Position numbers and translations under genes: made by a program. From positions 1,231,001 through 1,295,000 of the forward strand of contig CP073344.1 of assembly GCA_024397875.1 (NCBI GenBank): a DNA stretch of 64,000 bases. Direction: 5' to 3'. The stretch comes from Amphritea atlantica (GTDB lineage: Bacteria; Pseudomonadota; Gammaproteobacteria; Pseudomonadales; Balneatricaceae). Below, piece by piece: positions 1 through 9,272 of this stretch. Under the pieces are notes generated by a model, which was given only the letters and a program-made list of their open reading frames with translations, was not told where the DNA came from and did not search any database. The stretch's first letter is position 1, and the number at the start of each line of letters is the position of its first letter.

Positions 1-627
1 GAGGCTTACATCAACGCCCTCAGCGCAGAGCATTTCGATGACATTGAGCAGTTTTTTCAACGAGAAGGTCGCCGTTATCAGGTAAATCTGGATTCTGTCG
101 CCGAGTTTTATCTGGCACCGGCGCTTTTGCTTCAGCCTCCGGAAATTGAGCTGGATGCATCGTTATTCGAGCGAATTTTCTGGAGTCTTCATATGCGCTG
201 GTGGTCATGGCGCAATGATAGCTGGAGCGGGCCAGAACCCGATGTGAGAATCTATCTGCGGTATTTCTCGCCCCGGGAAAGTCAGCAATTGTCACATTCA
301 CTGGGGTTGCAAAAGGGGATGATTGGATTGGTAAACGGATTTGCCAGTGTGGATTACATGGGGACAAATAATTTTGTTATCGCCCATGAGCTGATGCATA
401 CATTCGGAGCATCGGACAAATACAACCCTGATACCAACGAGCCGCTCTATCCAGAGGGATATGCTGATCCGGATCAGGCGCCGCTATTGCCTCAGGTTCG
501 GGCTGAGGTGATGGCGGGGCGGGTAAAAGTCTCTCCTGGCTGGTTATTGATGCCGCAAAGCCTCAATGATGTCGTGGTCGGGCCGTTGACAGCTAATGAG
601 ATTGGTTGGCATGAACCATTGGAATGA
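1..627 (+). CDS. Putative zincin-like metalloprotease, C-terminal part (5' end outside window)
   Basis: The reading frame is open from base 1 to a TGA at 625-627, so the N-terminus lies outside the window; 208 codons are visible. The key motif is HELMHTFGASDKY, encoded around 388-426. This is a HExxH zinc-binding motif followed by a further acidic/aromatic stretch, as in zincin metallopeptidases. The segment just before it (GLVNGFASVDYMGTNNF) looks like a folded domain, with no membrane segment. I cannot place it in a named family. It lies 450 bp upstream of a giant adhesin gene in the same direction, but no functional link is shown. Catalysis is inferred from the motif only. Confidence 0.7.
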   Translation, partial: EAYINALSAEHFDDIEQFFQREGRRYQVNLDSVAEFYLAPALLLQPPEIELDASLFERIFWSLHMRWWSWRNDSWSGPEPDVRIYLRYFSPRESQQLSHSLGLQKGMIGLVNGFASVDYMGTNNFVIAHELMHTFGASDKYNPDTNEPLYPEGYADPDQAPLLPQVRAEVMAGRVKVSPGWLLMPQSLNDVVVGPLTANEIGWHEPLE

Positions 628-1076
628 CGGCATAAAAATTCACCTCAGATAGTCGATCTGGTTTCGTGATACCCGGCTAGAGAGTGCGTCTTGCTTCTGT
701 TGTCAGGCTCAGTGTATTAGCTGTTATATCGTTATCTTCAGTTGTTTCGGTTAACTGTAAAAAAACAGGGGATAAATTGACGGATTGTAGTCAAATCTTT
801 ACTCTGTCTCTTAATTGCAACATGTAAGTGTTTGAATAATAATTTAAAACATTGATGCGTTTGGTGAGTGAGCACCGAAATGGGTATAAATGTTACTTAA
901 AATAGTGTATTTAAGGTCAAATGCCTGCAATACTATAGGCAAATAATTAAACGGTATTCTGGTTGCTAAGCTGTTTGTACATGATCGTTTGTATCTAAAG
1001 GCATACAGTGTGCAATGCGCAGGCACATAATTAATCGATGTCCTGACAGTCAGAAAATTACTTCTTGGGGGGAGTT
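628..1076. other. Intergenic region upstream of the giant adhesin gene
   Basis: This 449-bp AT-rich stretch has no convincing gene. It should carry the adhesin promoter, and a TTGACG hexamer lies at 777-782, but I see no matching good -10 element. The start-proximal end carries a very strong ribosome binding site (GGGGGGAG, 1067-1074). Such a long leader could host regulation, but no recognisable riboswitch fold was seen. Confidence 0.4.
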
Positions 1077-4000
1077 ATGGAAAATATAGAAAACACCAAA
1101 GGTATGGTGGTCAATGTATCCGGTGAAGTTGTCGCAATTGATACGCAGGGCACCGAGCGTCAGCTCGAAGCAGGTGCGCAGATCAGTGCCGGGGATATGA
1201 TTGTTGTTCGCCCAAATGGAAATGCGGAACTGAATCTGGGTCCGGATAAGATCGAGACGATTCCGTCTGACACAGCCGCTGTACTTGAGATTGATCCTGA
1301 GACCGGTGAGATGGTGCTGGTGATCCAGTCCGTTGGGGCCGAAGGCCTTGAAGTAGCCGATATTCAGCAAGCGATTCTTGCTGGCCAGGATCCTACGGAA
1401 ATTCTCGAAGAAACCGCCGCGGGTAATACTCCTCCATCACGTGCAGGTTTTTCTGATTTTCAGACGGTCGGCCGTACCGCTGAAGAGGTGATAGCCCAGG
1501 CAGGCTTTGATACAGCAGCAGATCTTTATACGCCTGATCCGTACGTTGAAGATACTGGTGAGTTTGTTGCAGCGGAAATCCCAACCGTCATCTTTGTCGG
1601 TAATCCAGAAACTCAACTTAATAGCGTGACTGTTCCAGAAGGTTCAGAGGCTATCTTTACCGTTAATTTATCAGGTTCCAGTAATAGTGTGCAGAGCTAC
1701 GCTATAGGTCTGGCTGATGGTACTGCTACTGGTGGTGGCGTTGATTACACCGATTTGCTCACTGATTCTTCATTCAGTAACGGGGTGACTTTTGTCGGCG
1801 GCAATGTTTTGGTACCTGCAGGCGTAACTTCGTTTACAGTCACTATTCCTACTACCCTTGATAACGTTAAAGAGGCTGAATCTGAAAGCTTTTTCCTGAC
1901 CGTGGGCGGTCAGTCTGGTGAAGGCGTTATTACTGAAAACAGTGTATTCGAAGTTCAATCAGTCACCAGTGATACTCAGGATGAAGGCAATACCCTGGTG
2001 CACACGGTCACCCTGAGTGGCAGCAGTGTGAATGATGAAACGTTCAGCTTTGTACTGGCGGATAACACCACGGAGTCCGGCGACTGGAGTAACCTGCAGT
2101 TCAGTGACGGCGTTACCCTGAACGCGGGCGTGATTACCGTGCCCGCAGGTGTGACCAGCTTCACTGTGTCCACCGATGCGGCGACCGATGCCGATGTTGA
2201 GAATAGCGAGTTTTACGACCTGACAGTTGGCGGTGTTGCCGCAACCGGTACCATTACGGATGCCAGCGATATCACCGTGTCCTCGGTGACCAGTGATACT
2301 CAGGATGAAGGCAATACCCTGGTGCACACGGTCACCCTGAGTGGCAGCAGTGTGAATGATGAAACGTTCAGCTTTGTACTGGCGGATAACACCACGGAGT
2401 CCGGCGACTGGAGTAACCTGCAGTTCAGTGACGGCGTTACCCTGAACGCGGGCGTGATTACCGTGCCCGCAGGTGTGACCAGCTTCACCGTGTCCACCGA
2501 TGCGGCGACCGATGCCGATGTTGAGAATAGCGAGTTTTACGACCTGACAGTTGGCGGTGTTGCCGCAACCGGTACCATTACGGATGCCAGCGATATCACC
2601 GTGTCCTCGGTGACCAGTGATACTCAGGATGAAGGCAATACCCTGGTGCACACGGTCACCCTGAGTGGCAGCAGTGTGAATGATGAAACGTTCAGCTTCT
2701 CACTGGCGGATAACACCACGGAGTCCGGCGACTGGAGTAACCTGCAGTTCAGTGACGGCGTTACCCTGAACGCGGGCGTGATTACCGTGCCCGCAGGTGT
2801 GACCAGCTTCACCGTGTCCACCGATGCGGCGACCGATGCCGATGTTGAGAATAGCGAGTTTTACGACCTGACAGTTGGCGGTGTTGCCGCAACCGGTACC
2901 ATTACGGATGCCAGCGATATCACCGTGTCCTCGGTGACCAGTGATACTCAGGATGAAGGCAATACCCTGGTGCACACGGTCACCCTGAGTGGCAGCAGTG
3001 TGAATGATGAAACGTTCAGCTTTGTACTGGCGGATAACACCACGGAGTCCGGCGACTGGAGTAACCTGCAGTTCAGTGACGGCGTTACCCTGAACGCGGG
3101 CGTGATTACCGTGCCCGCAGGTGTGACCAGCTTCACCGTGTCCACCGATGCGGCGACCGATGCCGATGTTGAGAATAGCGAGTTTTACGACCTGACAGTT
3201 GGCGGTGTTGCCGCAACCGGTACCATTACGGATGCCAGCGATATCACCGTGTCCTCGGTGACCAGTGATACTCAGGATGAAGGCAATACCCTGGTGCACA
3301 CGGTCACCCTGAGTGGCAGCAGTGTGAATGATGAAACGTTCAGCTTCTCACTGGCGGATAACACCACGGAGTCCGGCGACTGGAGTAACCTGCAGTTCAG
3401 TGACGGCGTTACCCTGAACGCGGGCGTGATTACCGTGCCCGCAGGTGTGACCAGCTTCACCGTGTCCACCGATGCGGCGACCGATGCCGATGTTGAGAAT
3501 AGCGAGTTTTACGACCTGACAGTTGGCGGTGTTGCCGCAACCGGTACCATTACGGATGCCAGCGATATCACCGTGTCCTCGGTGACCAGTGATACTCAGG
3601 ATGAAGGCAATACCCTGGTGCACACGGTCACCCTGAGTGGCAGCAGTGTGAATGATGAAACGTTCAGCTTTGTACTGGCGGATAACACCACGGAGTCCGG
3701 CGACTGGAGTAACCTGCAGTTCAGTGACGGCGTTACCCTGAACGCGGGCGTGATTACCGTGCCCGCAGGTGTGACCAGCTTCACCGTGTCCACCGATGCG
3801 GCGACCGATGCCGATGTTGAGAATAGCGAGTTTTACGACCTGACGGTCGGCGGTGTTGCGGCAACCGGTACCATTACGGATGCCAGCGATATTACCGTGT
3901 CCTCGGTGACCAGTGATACTCAGGATGAAGGCAATACCCTGGTTCACACGGTCACCCTGAGTGGCAGCAGTGTGAATGATGAAACGTTCAGCTTCTCACT

Positions 4001-7000
4001 GGCGGATAACACCACGGAGTCCGGCGACTGGAGTAACCTGCAGTTCAGTGACGGCGTTACCCTGAATGCGGGCGTGATTACCGTGCCCGCAGGTGTGACC
4101 AGCTTCACCGTGTCCACCGATGCGGCGACCGATGCCGATGTTGAGAATAGCGAGTTTTACGACCTGACAGTTGGCGGTGTTGCCGCGACCGGTACCATTA
4201 CGGATGCCAGCGATATTACCGTGTCCTCGGTCACCAGTGATACTCAGGATGAAGGCAATACCCTGGTTCACACGGTCACCCTGAGTGGCAGCAGTGTGAA
4301 TGATGAAACGTTCAGCTTCGTACTGGCAGACAATACTACTGAACCTGAAGACTGGAGTAACCTGCAGTTCAGTGACGGCGTCACCCTGAACGCGGGCGTG
4401 ATTACCGTGCCCGCAGGTGTGACCAGCTTCACCGTGTCCACCGATGCGGCGACCGATGCTGGTGTAGAAAATAGCGAGTTTTACGACCTGACGGTTGGCG
4501 GTGTTGCCGCGACCGGCACCATTGAGGATGCTAGTGGTATCACCGTGTCCTCAGTCACCAGTGATACTCAGGATGAAGGCAATACCCTGGTGCATACGGT
4601 CACCCTGAGTGGCAGCAGTGTGAATGATGAAACGTTCAGCTTCTCACTGGCGGATAACACCACGGAGTCCGGCGACTGGAGTAACCTGCAGTTCAGTGAC
4701 GGCGTTACCCTGAACGCGGGCGTGATTACCGTGCCCGCAGGTGTGACCAGCTTCACTGTGTCCACCGATGCGGCGACCGATGCCGATGTTGAGAATAGCG
4801 AGTTTTACGACCTGACAGTTGGCGGTGTTGCCGCAACCGGTACCATTACGGATGCCAGCGATATCACCGTGTCCTCGGTGACCAGTGATACTCAGGATGA
4901 AGGCAATACTCTGGTACACACGGTCACCCTGAGTGGCAGCAGTGTGAATGATGAAACGTTCAGCTTTGTACTGGCGGATAACACCACGGAGTCCGGCGAC
5001 TGGAGTAACCTGCAGTTCAGTGACGGCGTTACCCTGAACGCGGGCGTGATTACCGTACCCGCAGGTGTGACCAGCTTCACCGTGTCCACCGATGCGGCGA
5101 CCGATGCCGATGTTGAGAATAGCGAGTTTTACGACCTGACAGTTGGCGGTGTTGCCGCGACCGGAACCATTACGGATGCCAGCGATATCACCGTGTCCTC
5201 AGTCACCAGTGATACTCAGGATGAAGGCAATACCCTGGTTCACACGGTCACCCTGAGTGGCAGCAGTGTGAATGATGAAACGTTCAGCTTCGTACTGGCA
5301 GACAATACTACTGAACCTGAAGACTGGAGTAACCTGCAGTTCAGTGACGGCGTCACCCTGAACGCGGGCGTGATTACGGTACCAGCGGGTGTGACCAGCT
5401 TCACCGTGTCCACCGATGCGGCGACCGATGCCGATGTTGAGAATAGCGAGTTTTACGACCTGACGGTCGGCGGTGTTGCCGCAACCGGTACCATTACGGA
5501 TGCCAGCGATATCACCGTGTCCTCAGTCACCAGTGATACTCAGGATGAAGGCAATACCCTGGTGCACACGGTCACCCTGAGTGGCAGCAGTGTGAATGAT
5601 GAAACGTTCAGCTTTGTACTGGCGGATAACACCACGGAGTCCGGCGACTGGAGTAACCTGCAGTTCAGTGACGGCGTTACCCTGAACGCGGGCGTGATTA
5701 CCGTGCCCGCAGGTGTGACCAGCTTCACCGTGTCCACCGATGCGGCGACCGATGCCGATGTTGAGAATAGCGAGTTTTACGACCTGACGGTCGGCGGTGT
5801 TGCCGCGACCGGTACCATTACGGATGCCAGCGATATCACCGTGTCCTCGGTGACCAGTGATACTCAGGATGAAGGCAATACCCTGGTGCACACGGTCACC
5901 CTGAGTGGCAGCAGTGTGAATGATGAAACGTTCAGCTTCTCACTGGCGGATAACACCACGGAGTCCGGCGACTGGAGTAACCTGCAGTTCAGTGACGGCG
6001 TTACCCTGAATGCGGGCGTGATTACCGTGCCCGCAGGTGTGACCAGCTTCACCGTGTCCACCGATGCGGCGACCGATGCCGATGTTGAGAATAGCGAGTT
6101 TTACGACCTGACAGTTGGCGGTGTTGCCGCAACCGGTACCATTACGGATGCCAGCGATATCACCGTGTCCTCAGTCACCAGTGATACTCAGGATGAAGGC
6201 AATACTCTGGTACACACGGTCACCCTGAGTGGCAGCAGTGTGAATGATGAAACGTTCAGCTTTGTACTGGCGGATAACACCACGGAGTCCGGCGACTGGA
6301 GTAACCTGCAGTTCAGTGACGGCGTTACCCTGAACGCGGGCGTGATTACCGTACCCGCAGGTGTGACCAGCTTCACCGTGTCCACCGATGCGGCGACCGA
6401 TGCCGATGTTGAGAATAGCGAGTTTTACGACCTGACAGTTGGCGGTGTTGCCGCGACCGGAACCATTACGGATGCCAGCGATATCACCGTGTCCTCAGTC
6501 ACCAGTGATACTCAGGATGAAGGCAATACCCTGGTTCACACGGTCACCCTGAGTGGCAGCAGTGTGAATGATGAAACGTTCAGCTTCGTACTGGCAGACA
6601 ATACTACTGAACCTGAAGACTGGAGTAACCTGCAGTTCAGTGACGGCGTCACCCTGAACGCGGGCGTGATTACGGTACCAGCGGGTGTGACCAGCTTCAC
6701 CGTGTCCACCGATGCGGCGACCGATGCCGATGTTGAGAATAGCGAGTTTTACGACCTGACGGTCGGCGGTGTTGCCGCAACCGGTACCATTACGGATGCC
6801 AGCGATATCACCGTGTCCTCAGTCACCAGTGATACTCAGGATGAAGGCAATACCCTGGTGCATACGGTCACCCTGAGTGGCAGCAGTGTGAATGATGAAA
6901 CGTTCAGCTTCTCACTGGCGGATAACACCACGGCGTCCGGCGACTGGAGTAACCTGCAGTTCAGTGACGGCGTTACCCTGAACGCGGGCGTGATTACCGT

Positions 7001-9158
7001 GCCCGCAGGTGTGACCAGCTTCACCGTGTCCACCGATGCGGCGACCGATGCCGATGTTGAGAATAGCGAGTTTTACGACCTGACGGTCGGCGGTGTTGCC
7101 GCGACCGGTACCATTACGGATGCCAGCGATATCACCGTGTCCTCGGTGACCAGTGATACTCAGGATGAAGGCAATACCCTGGTGCACACGGTCACCCTGA
7201 GTGGCAGCAGTGTGAATGATGAAACGTTCAGCTTCTCACTGGCGGATAACACCACGGAGTCCGGCGACTGGAGTAACCTGCAGTTCAGTGACGGCGTTAC
7301 CCTGAACGCGGGCGTGATTACCGTGCCCGCAGGTGTAACCAGCTTCACCGTGTCCACCGATGCGGCAACTGATATGATTGTCGAAGGTGACGAGTTTTAC
7401 GACCTGACGGTCGGCGGTGTTGCCGCGACCGGTACTATTACAGATGCTAATACGCTGAGTGCTGATGATGCAGCCAGTGATGATGATTATGTCAACGAAA
7501 ACCTTGACGGGGCACTCGGTAATATTACTGCAACAGGCAGTATCAGCGATGTGGATAGCGACCTTACGTTAAGTATCGACACATCCTCTGCGACGTTAGC
7601 GTCACTTACGTCTAATACTAACTCTGTTTATTATGACTGGGATTCAGGTACCAATACTCTTACAGCCAGTACTGATAGTACGTTTACTGATGATGCGGCT
7701 TTAGTGTTCACTTTAGTGTTAGATACTGTCAATGATCAGTATACCTTTACTCAGTTGGGGGCACTTGATCATCCGGTAGCAAACTCTGAAGATGATATTG
7801 TGTTGCCATTTACCCTGGTGGCAGGTCTGTATTCGACCGACTTTAGCATCACTGTGAATGACGATGTCCCTGAGGTCATGGGTGAGCTTTCTATCGCCGC
7901 ATTAAACGATGGTAGCTATTCCGAAACGGGCGTTCTGACAAATGTTGTTCTGTCCAATGATATTACCAGTATCGAGTGGGATACCTCATCTCTGCCGGAT
8001 CTCGTATTTGATGGGAATCCGATTATCTATGTGGATGATGGCAATGGAACCCTGACGGGTGAGTTAGAAGACGGTACATTGGTTTTCCGTGTTGTTATTG
8101 ATCCTACCAGCGTCAATAGCGATATGAACCCTCAATACACATTTGAACTGTTAAATGAAGCAGGCCAGTTAGGGCAGAATGTGTCTGAAACGACTTACAC
8201 CGTTTTAAGTGGCGGTAACATTGATAATCTGGTGCTGGGTTTTGGTGACAACCTGATTAACTCAATAACTGCGCTTGATGGCAGTGGGAGCACTGCTACT
8301 GTAAACACCAATAACGGCTGGATAGGTGTCGGCGGAAACTGGTTTAACGACGGTGACGTCCTGACCATGGACTTTAATAATACCGATGGTACTGATGCTC
8401 AGGTCAGTCAGCTTGATTTTCTGGTCGAGGGACAGGGTAGTGCCGCTTATACGCTGAACTGGACCGTGACCGTTGCTGTGAACGAAAATGGAGACTTAGT
8501 AACATATTCAGGTAGCGTAGATGGTCAGGGAAATAGTGATCAGCCTTTCACTATACCGCTTCAGGACGGGGCTCTTTATTTCACAGAAGTGACTATCGCT
8601 GCTCCTGATGATGGAAGTGATTTCCGTGTTTCGTTCAGCGGTGTTACTTCTACTGACTTTACCTCGGACATTAACTTAGATCTGGGATATACATTAACCG
8701 ATAGTGACAATGATACGGCTACTGGAAGTGTGAATGTTACCCTGCAAGGTGAATCTGATTCTGTTGTGACACTCGAAAGCACCGCTGGCAACGATATACT
8801 GGTTGGGAGTGATGGTGATGATATTTTCATGTGGAACACAGGCGATGAGGGAACGTCTGTCGATCCGGCACAGGATATTGTCAAATACTTCGATGTTAAT
8901 GACGATACATTAGATCTAAGCAGTCTATTGGATGGTATTGGAATGCCAGACGGCGGCCCTGTTGAAGACTATCTGCATATTGTTGATAACGGTGACTCTG
9001 TGTCACTCACAGTTCAGACAGGTGCCTCAGGTGATGTGGTGCAGGAAATCCAATTGGAAAATGTCACAATGGATTCGTTGACTACTCACTACGGTGTATC
9101 CGCCGATCAGGTGTTAACTTCGTTGATACAGGACGCAGATCCAAAAATTATTATCTAA
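1077..9158 (+). CDS. LapA-type giant repetitive adhesin with retention module, type I secreted
   Basis: About 2,693 residues. The start is ATG 1077, placed 3 bp after a strong GGGGGGAG ribosome site; an in-frame TTG at 1065 lies upstream of that site. Residues 1-130 resemble the LapA retention module and include TAAG at residues 113-116, the di-alanine motif that LapG cuts in Pseudomonas LapA. Residues about 190-290 are a divergent Ig-like repeat. About 295-2134 are 17 nearly identical 108-residue beta-rich repeats. About 2135-2560 resemble the extender domains of type I-secreted proteins. Near 2569 there is one RTX-like nonapeptide region (GNDILVGSDGDDIF), followed by a C-terminal secretion signal; there is no N-terminal signal peptide. 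Family knowledge: such proteins are threaded out by LapBCE-like exporters, held in the outer membrane pore, and released by LapG when c-di-GMP is low. Exporter genes follow directly; lapD and lapG are not in the window. The role in attachment or biofilm is inferred. Confidence 0.93.
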   Translation: MENIENTKGMVVNVSGEVVAIDTQGTERQLEAGAQISAGDMIVVRPNGNAELNLGPDKIETIPSDTAAVLEIDPETGEMVLVIQSVGAEGLEVADIQQAILAGQDPTEILEETAAGNTPPSRAGFSDFQTVGRTAEEVIAQAGFDTAADLYTPDPYVEDTGEFVAAEIPTVIFVGNPETQLNSVTVPEGSEAIFTVNLSGSSNSVQSYAIGLADGTATGGGVDYTDLLTDSSFSNGVTFVGGNVLVPAGVTSFTVTIPTTLDNVKEAESESFFLTVGGQSGEGVITENSVFEVQSVTSDTQDEGNTLVHTVTLSGSSVNDETFSFVLADNTTESGDWSNLQFSDGVTLNAGVITVPAGVTSFTVSTDAATDADVENSEFYDLTVGGVAATGTITDASDITVSSVTSDTQDEGNTLVHTVTLSGSSVNDETFSFVLADNTTESGDWSNLQFSDGVTLNAGVITVPAGVTSFTVSTDAATDADVENSEFYDLTVGGVAATGTITDASDITVSSVTSDTQDEGNTLVHTVTLSGSSVNDETFSFSLADNTTESGDWSNLQFSDGVTLNAGVITVPAGVTSFTVSTDAATDADVENSEFYDLTVGGVAATGTITDASDITVSSVTSDTQDEGNTLVHTVTLSGSSVNDETFSFVLADNTTESGDWSNLQFSDGVTLNAGVITVPAGVTSFTVSTDAATDADVENSEFYDLTVGGVAATGTITDASDITVSSVTSDTQDEGNTLVHTVTLSGSSVNDETFSFSLADNTTESGDWSNLQFSDGVTLNAGVITVPAGVTSFTVSTDAATDADVENSEFYDLTVGGVAATGTITDASDITVSSVTSDTQDEGNTLVHTVTLSGSSVNDETFSFVLADNTTESGDWSNLQFSDGVTLNAGVITVPAGVTSFTVSTDAATDADVENSEFYDLTVGGVAATGTITDASDITVSSVTSDTQDEGNTLVHTVTLSGSSVNDETFSFSLADNTTESGDWSNLQFSDGVTLNAGVITVPAGVTSFTVSTDAATDADVENSEFYDLTVGGVAATGTITDASDITVSSVTSDTQDEGNTLVHTVTLSGSSVNDETFSFVLADNTTEPEDWSNLQFSDGVTLNAGVITVPAGVTSFTVSTDAATDAGVENSEFYDLTVGGVAATGTIEDASGITVSSVTSDTQDEGNTLVHTVTLSGSSVNDETFSFSLADNTTESGDWSNLQFSDGVTLNAGVITVPAGVTSFTVSTDAATDADVENSEFYDLTVGGVAATGTITDASDITVSSVTSDTQDEGNTLVHTVTLSGSSVNDETFSFVLADNTTESGDWSNLQFSDGVTLNAGVITVPAGVTSFTVSTDAATDADVENSEFYDLTVGGVAATGTITDASDITVSSVTSDTQDEGNTLVHTVTLSGSSVNDETFSFVLADNTTEPEDWSNLQFSDGVTLNAGVITVPAGVTSFTVSTDAATDADVENSEFYDLTVGGVAATGTITDASDITVSSVTSDTQDEGNTLVHTVTLSGSSVNDETFSFVLADNTTESGDWSNLQFSDGVTLNAGVITVPAGVTSFTVSTDAATDADVENSEFYDLTVGGVAATGTITDASDITVSSVTSDTQDEGNTLVHTVTLSGSSVNDETFSFSLADNTTESGDWSNLQFSDGVTLNAGVITVPAGVTSFTVSTDAATDADVENSEFYDLTVGGVAATGTITDASDITVSSVTSDTQDEGNTLVHTVTLSGSSVNDETFSFVLADNTTESGDWSNLQFSDGVTLNAGVITVPAGVTSFTVSTDAATDADVENSEFYDLTVGGVAATGTITDASDITVSSVTSDTQDEGNTLVHTVTLSGSSVNDETFSFVLADNTTEPEDWSNLQFSDGVTLNAGVITVPAGVTSFTVSTDAATDADVENSEFYDLTVGGVAATGTITDASDITVSSVTSDTQDEGNTLVHTVTLSGSSVNDETFSFSLADNTTASGDWSNLQFSDGVTLNAGVITVPAGVTSFTVSTDAATDADVENSEFYDLTVGGVAATGTITDASDITVSSVTSDTQDEGNTLVHTVTLSGSSVNDETFSFSLADNTTESGDWSNLQFSDGVTLNAGVITVPAGVTSFTVSTDAATDMIVEGDEFYDLTVGGVAATGTITDANTLSADDAASDDDYVNENLDGALGNITATGSISDVDSDLTLSIDTSSATLASLTSNTNSVYYDWDSGTNTLTASTDSTFTDDAALVFTLVLDTVNDQYTFTQLGALDHPVANSEDDIVLPFTLVAGLYSTDFSITVNDDVPEVMGELSIAALNDGSYSETGVLTNVVLSNDITSIEWDTSSLPDLVFDGNPIIYVDDGNGTLTGELEDGTLVFRVVIDPTSVNSDMNPQYTFELLNEAGQLGQNVSETTYTVLSGGNIDNLVLGFGDNLINSITALDGSGSTATVNTNNGWIGVGGNWFNDGDVLTMDFNNTDGTDAQVSQLDFLVEGQGSAAYTLNWTVTVAVNENGDLVTYSGSVDGQGNSDQPFTIPLQDGALYFTEVTIAAPDDGSDFRVSFSGVTSTDFTSDINLDLGYTLTDSDNDTATGSVNVTLQGESDSVVTLESTAGNDILVGSDGDDIFMWNTGDEGTSVDPAQDIVKYFDVNDDTLDLSSLLDGIGMPDGGPVEDYLHIVDNGDSVSLTVQTGASGDVVQEIQLENVTMDSLTTHYGVSADQVLTSLIQDADPKIII
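1971..7478 (+). repeat. 17 tandem 324-bp coding repeats
   Basis: Seventeen units in perfect 324-bp phase begin with the codons for DTQDEGN at 1971, 2295, 2619 and so on to 7155. Units differ at few sites. The clearest marker is the phrase SFVLADNTT or SFSLADNTT followed by ESGDW or EPEDW. The V/S types alternate over units 2-7, suggesting a 648-bp higher-order unit. The EPEDW type occurs in units 8, 11 and 15. Unit 17 is diverged at its end (DMIVEGDEFYDL). No unit breaks frame. Confidence 0.95.
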
Positions 9159-9168
9159 AGTGCTTACA

Positions 9169-9198
9169 GGGTGGCTTATGGTTAAGCCACCCTTTTTT
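9169..9198 (+). terminator. Strong intrinsic terminator after the adhesin gene
   Basis: A perfect 10-bp stem (GGGTGGCTTA / TAAGCCACCC) with a TGGT loop is followed by six T residues, 10 bp after the adhesin stop codon. It separates the adhesin from its exporter genes, so those are either expressed by read-through or from a promoter in 9199-9272. Confidence 0.9.
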
Positions 9199-9272
9199 GC
9201 GTCTGTAATCTGAATCGAAACAGCCGTTTAATACGGTCTTTGATTTCAAGTGGCCTGGAGGCATAAATTTAC

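Noticed and set aside
844..1026. 60-codon minus-strand frame upstream of the adhesin
   Set aside because: It has no ribosome site and sits in an AT-rich promoter region.
1959..7357. Many long minus-strand open frames across the adhesin repeats
   Set aside because: They repeat every 324 bp with the plus-strand repeats, have no ribosome sites, and arise from the repetitive codon pattern of the real gene.
1971..7478. Tandem repeats as a CRISPR array
   Set aside because: The units are 324 bp, all coding and in frame, with no short repeat-spacer pattern.
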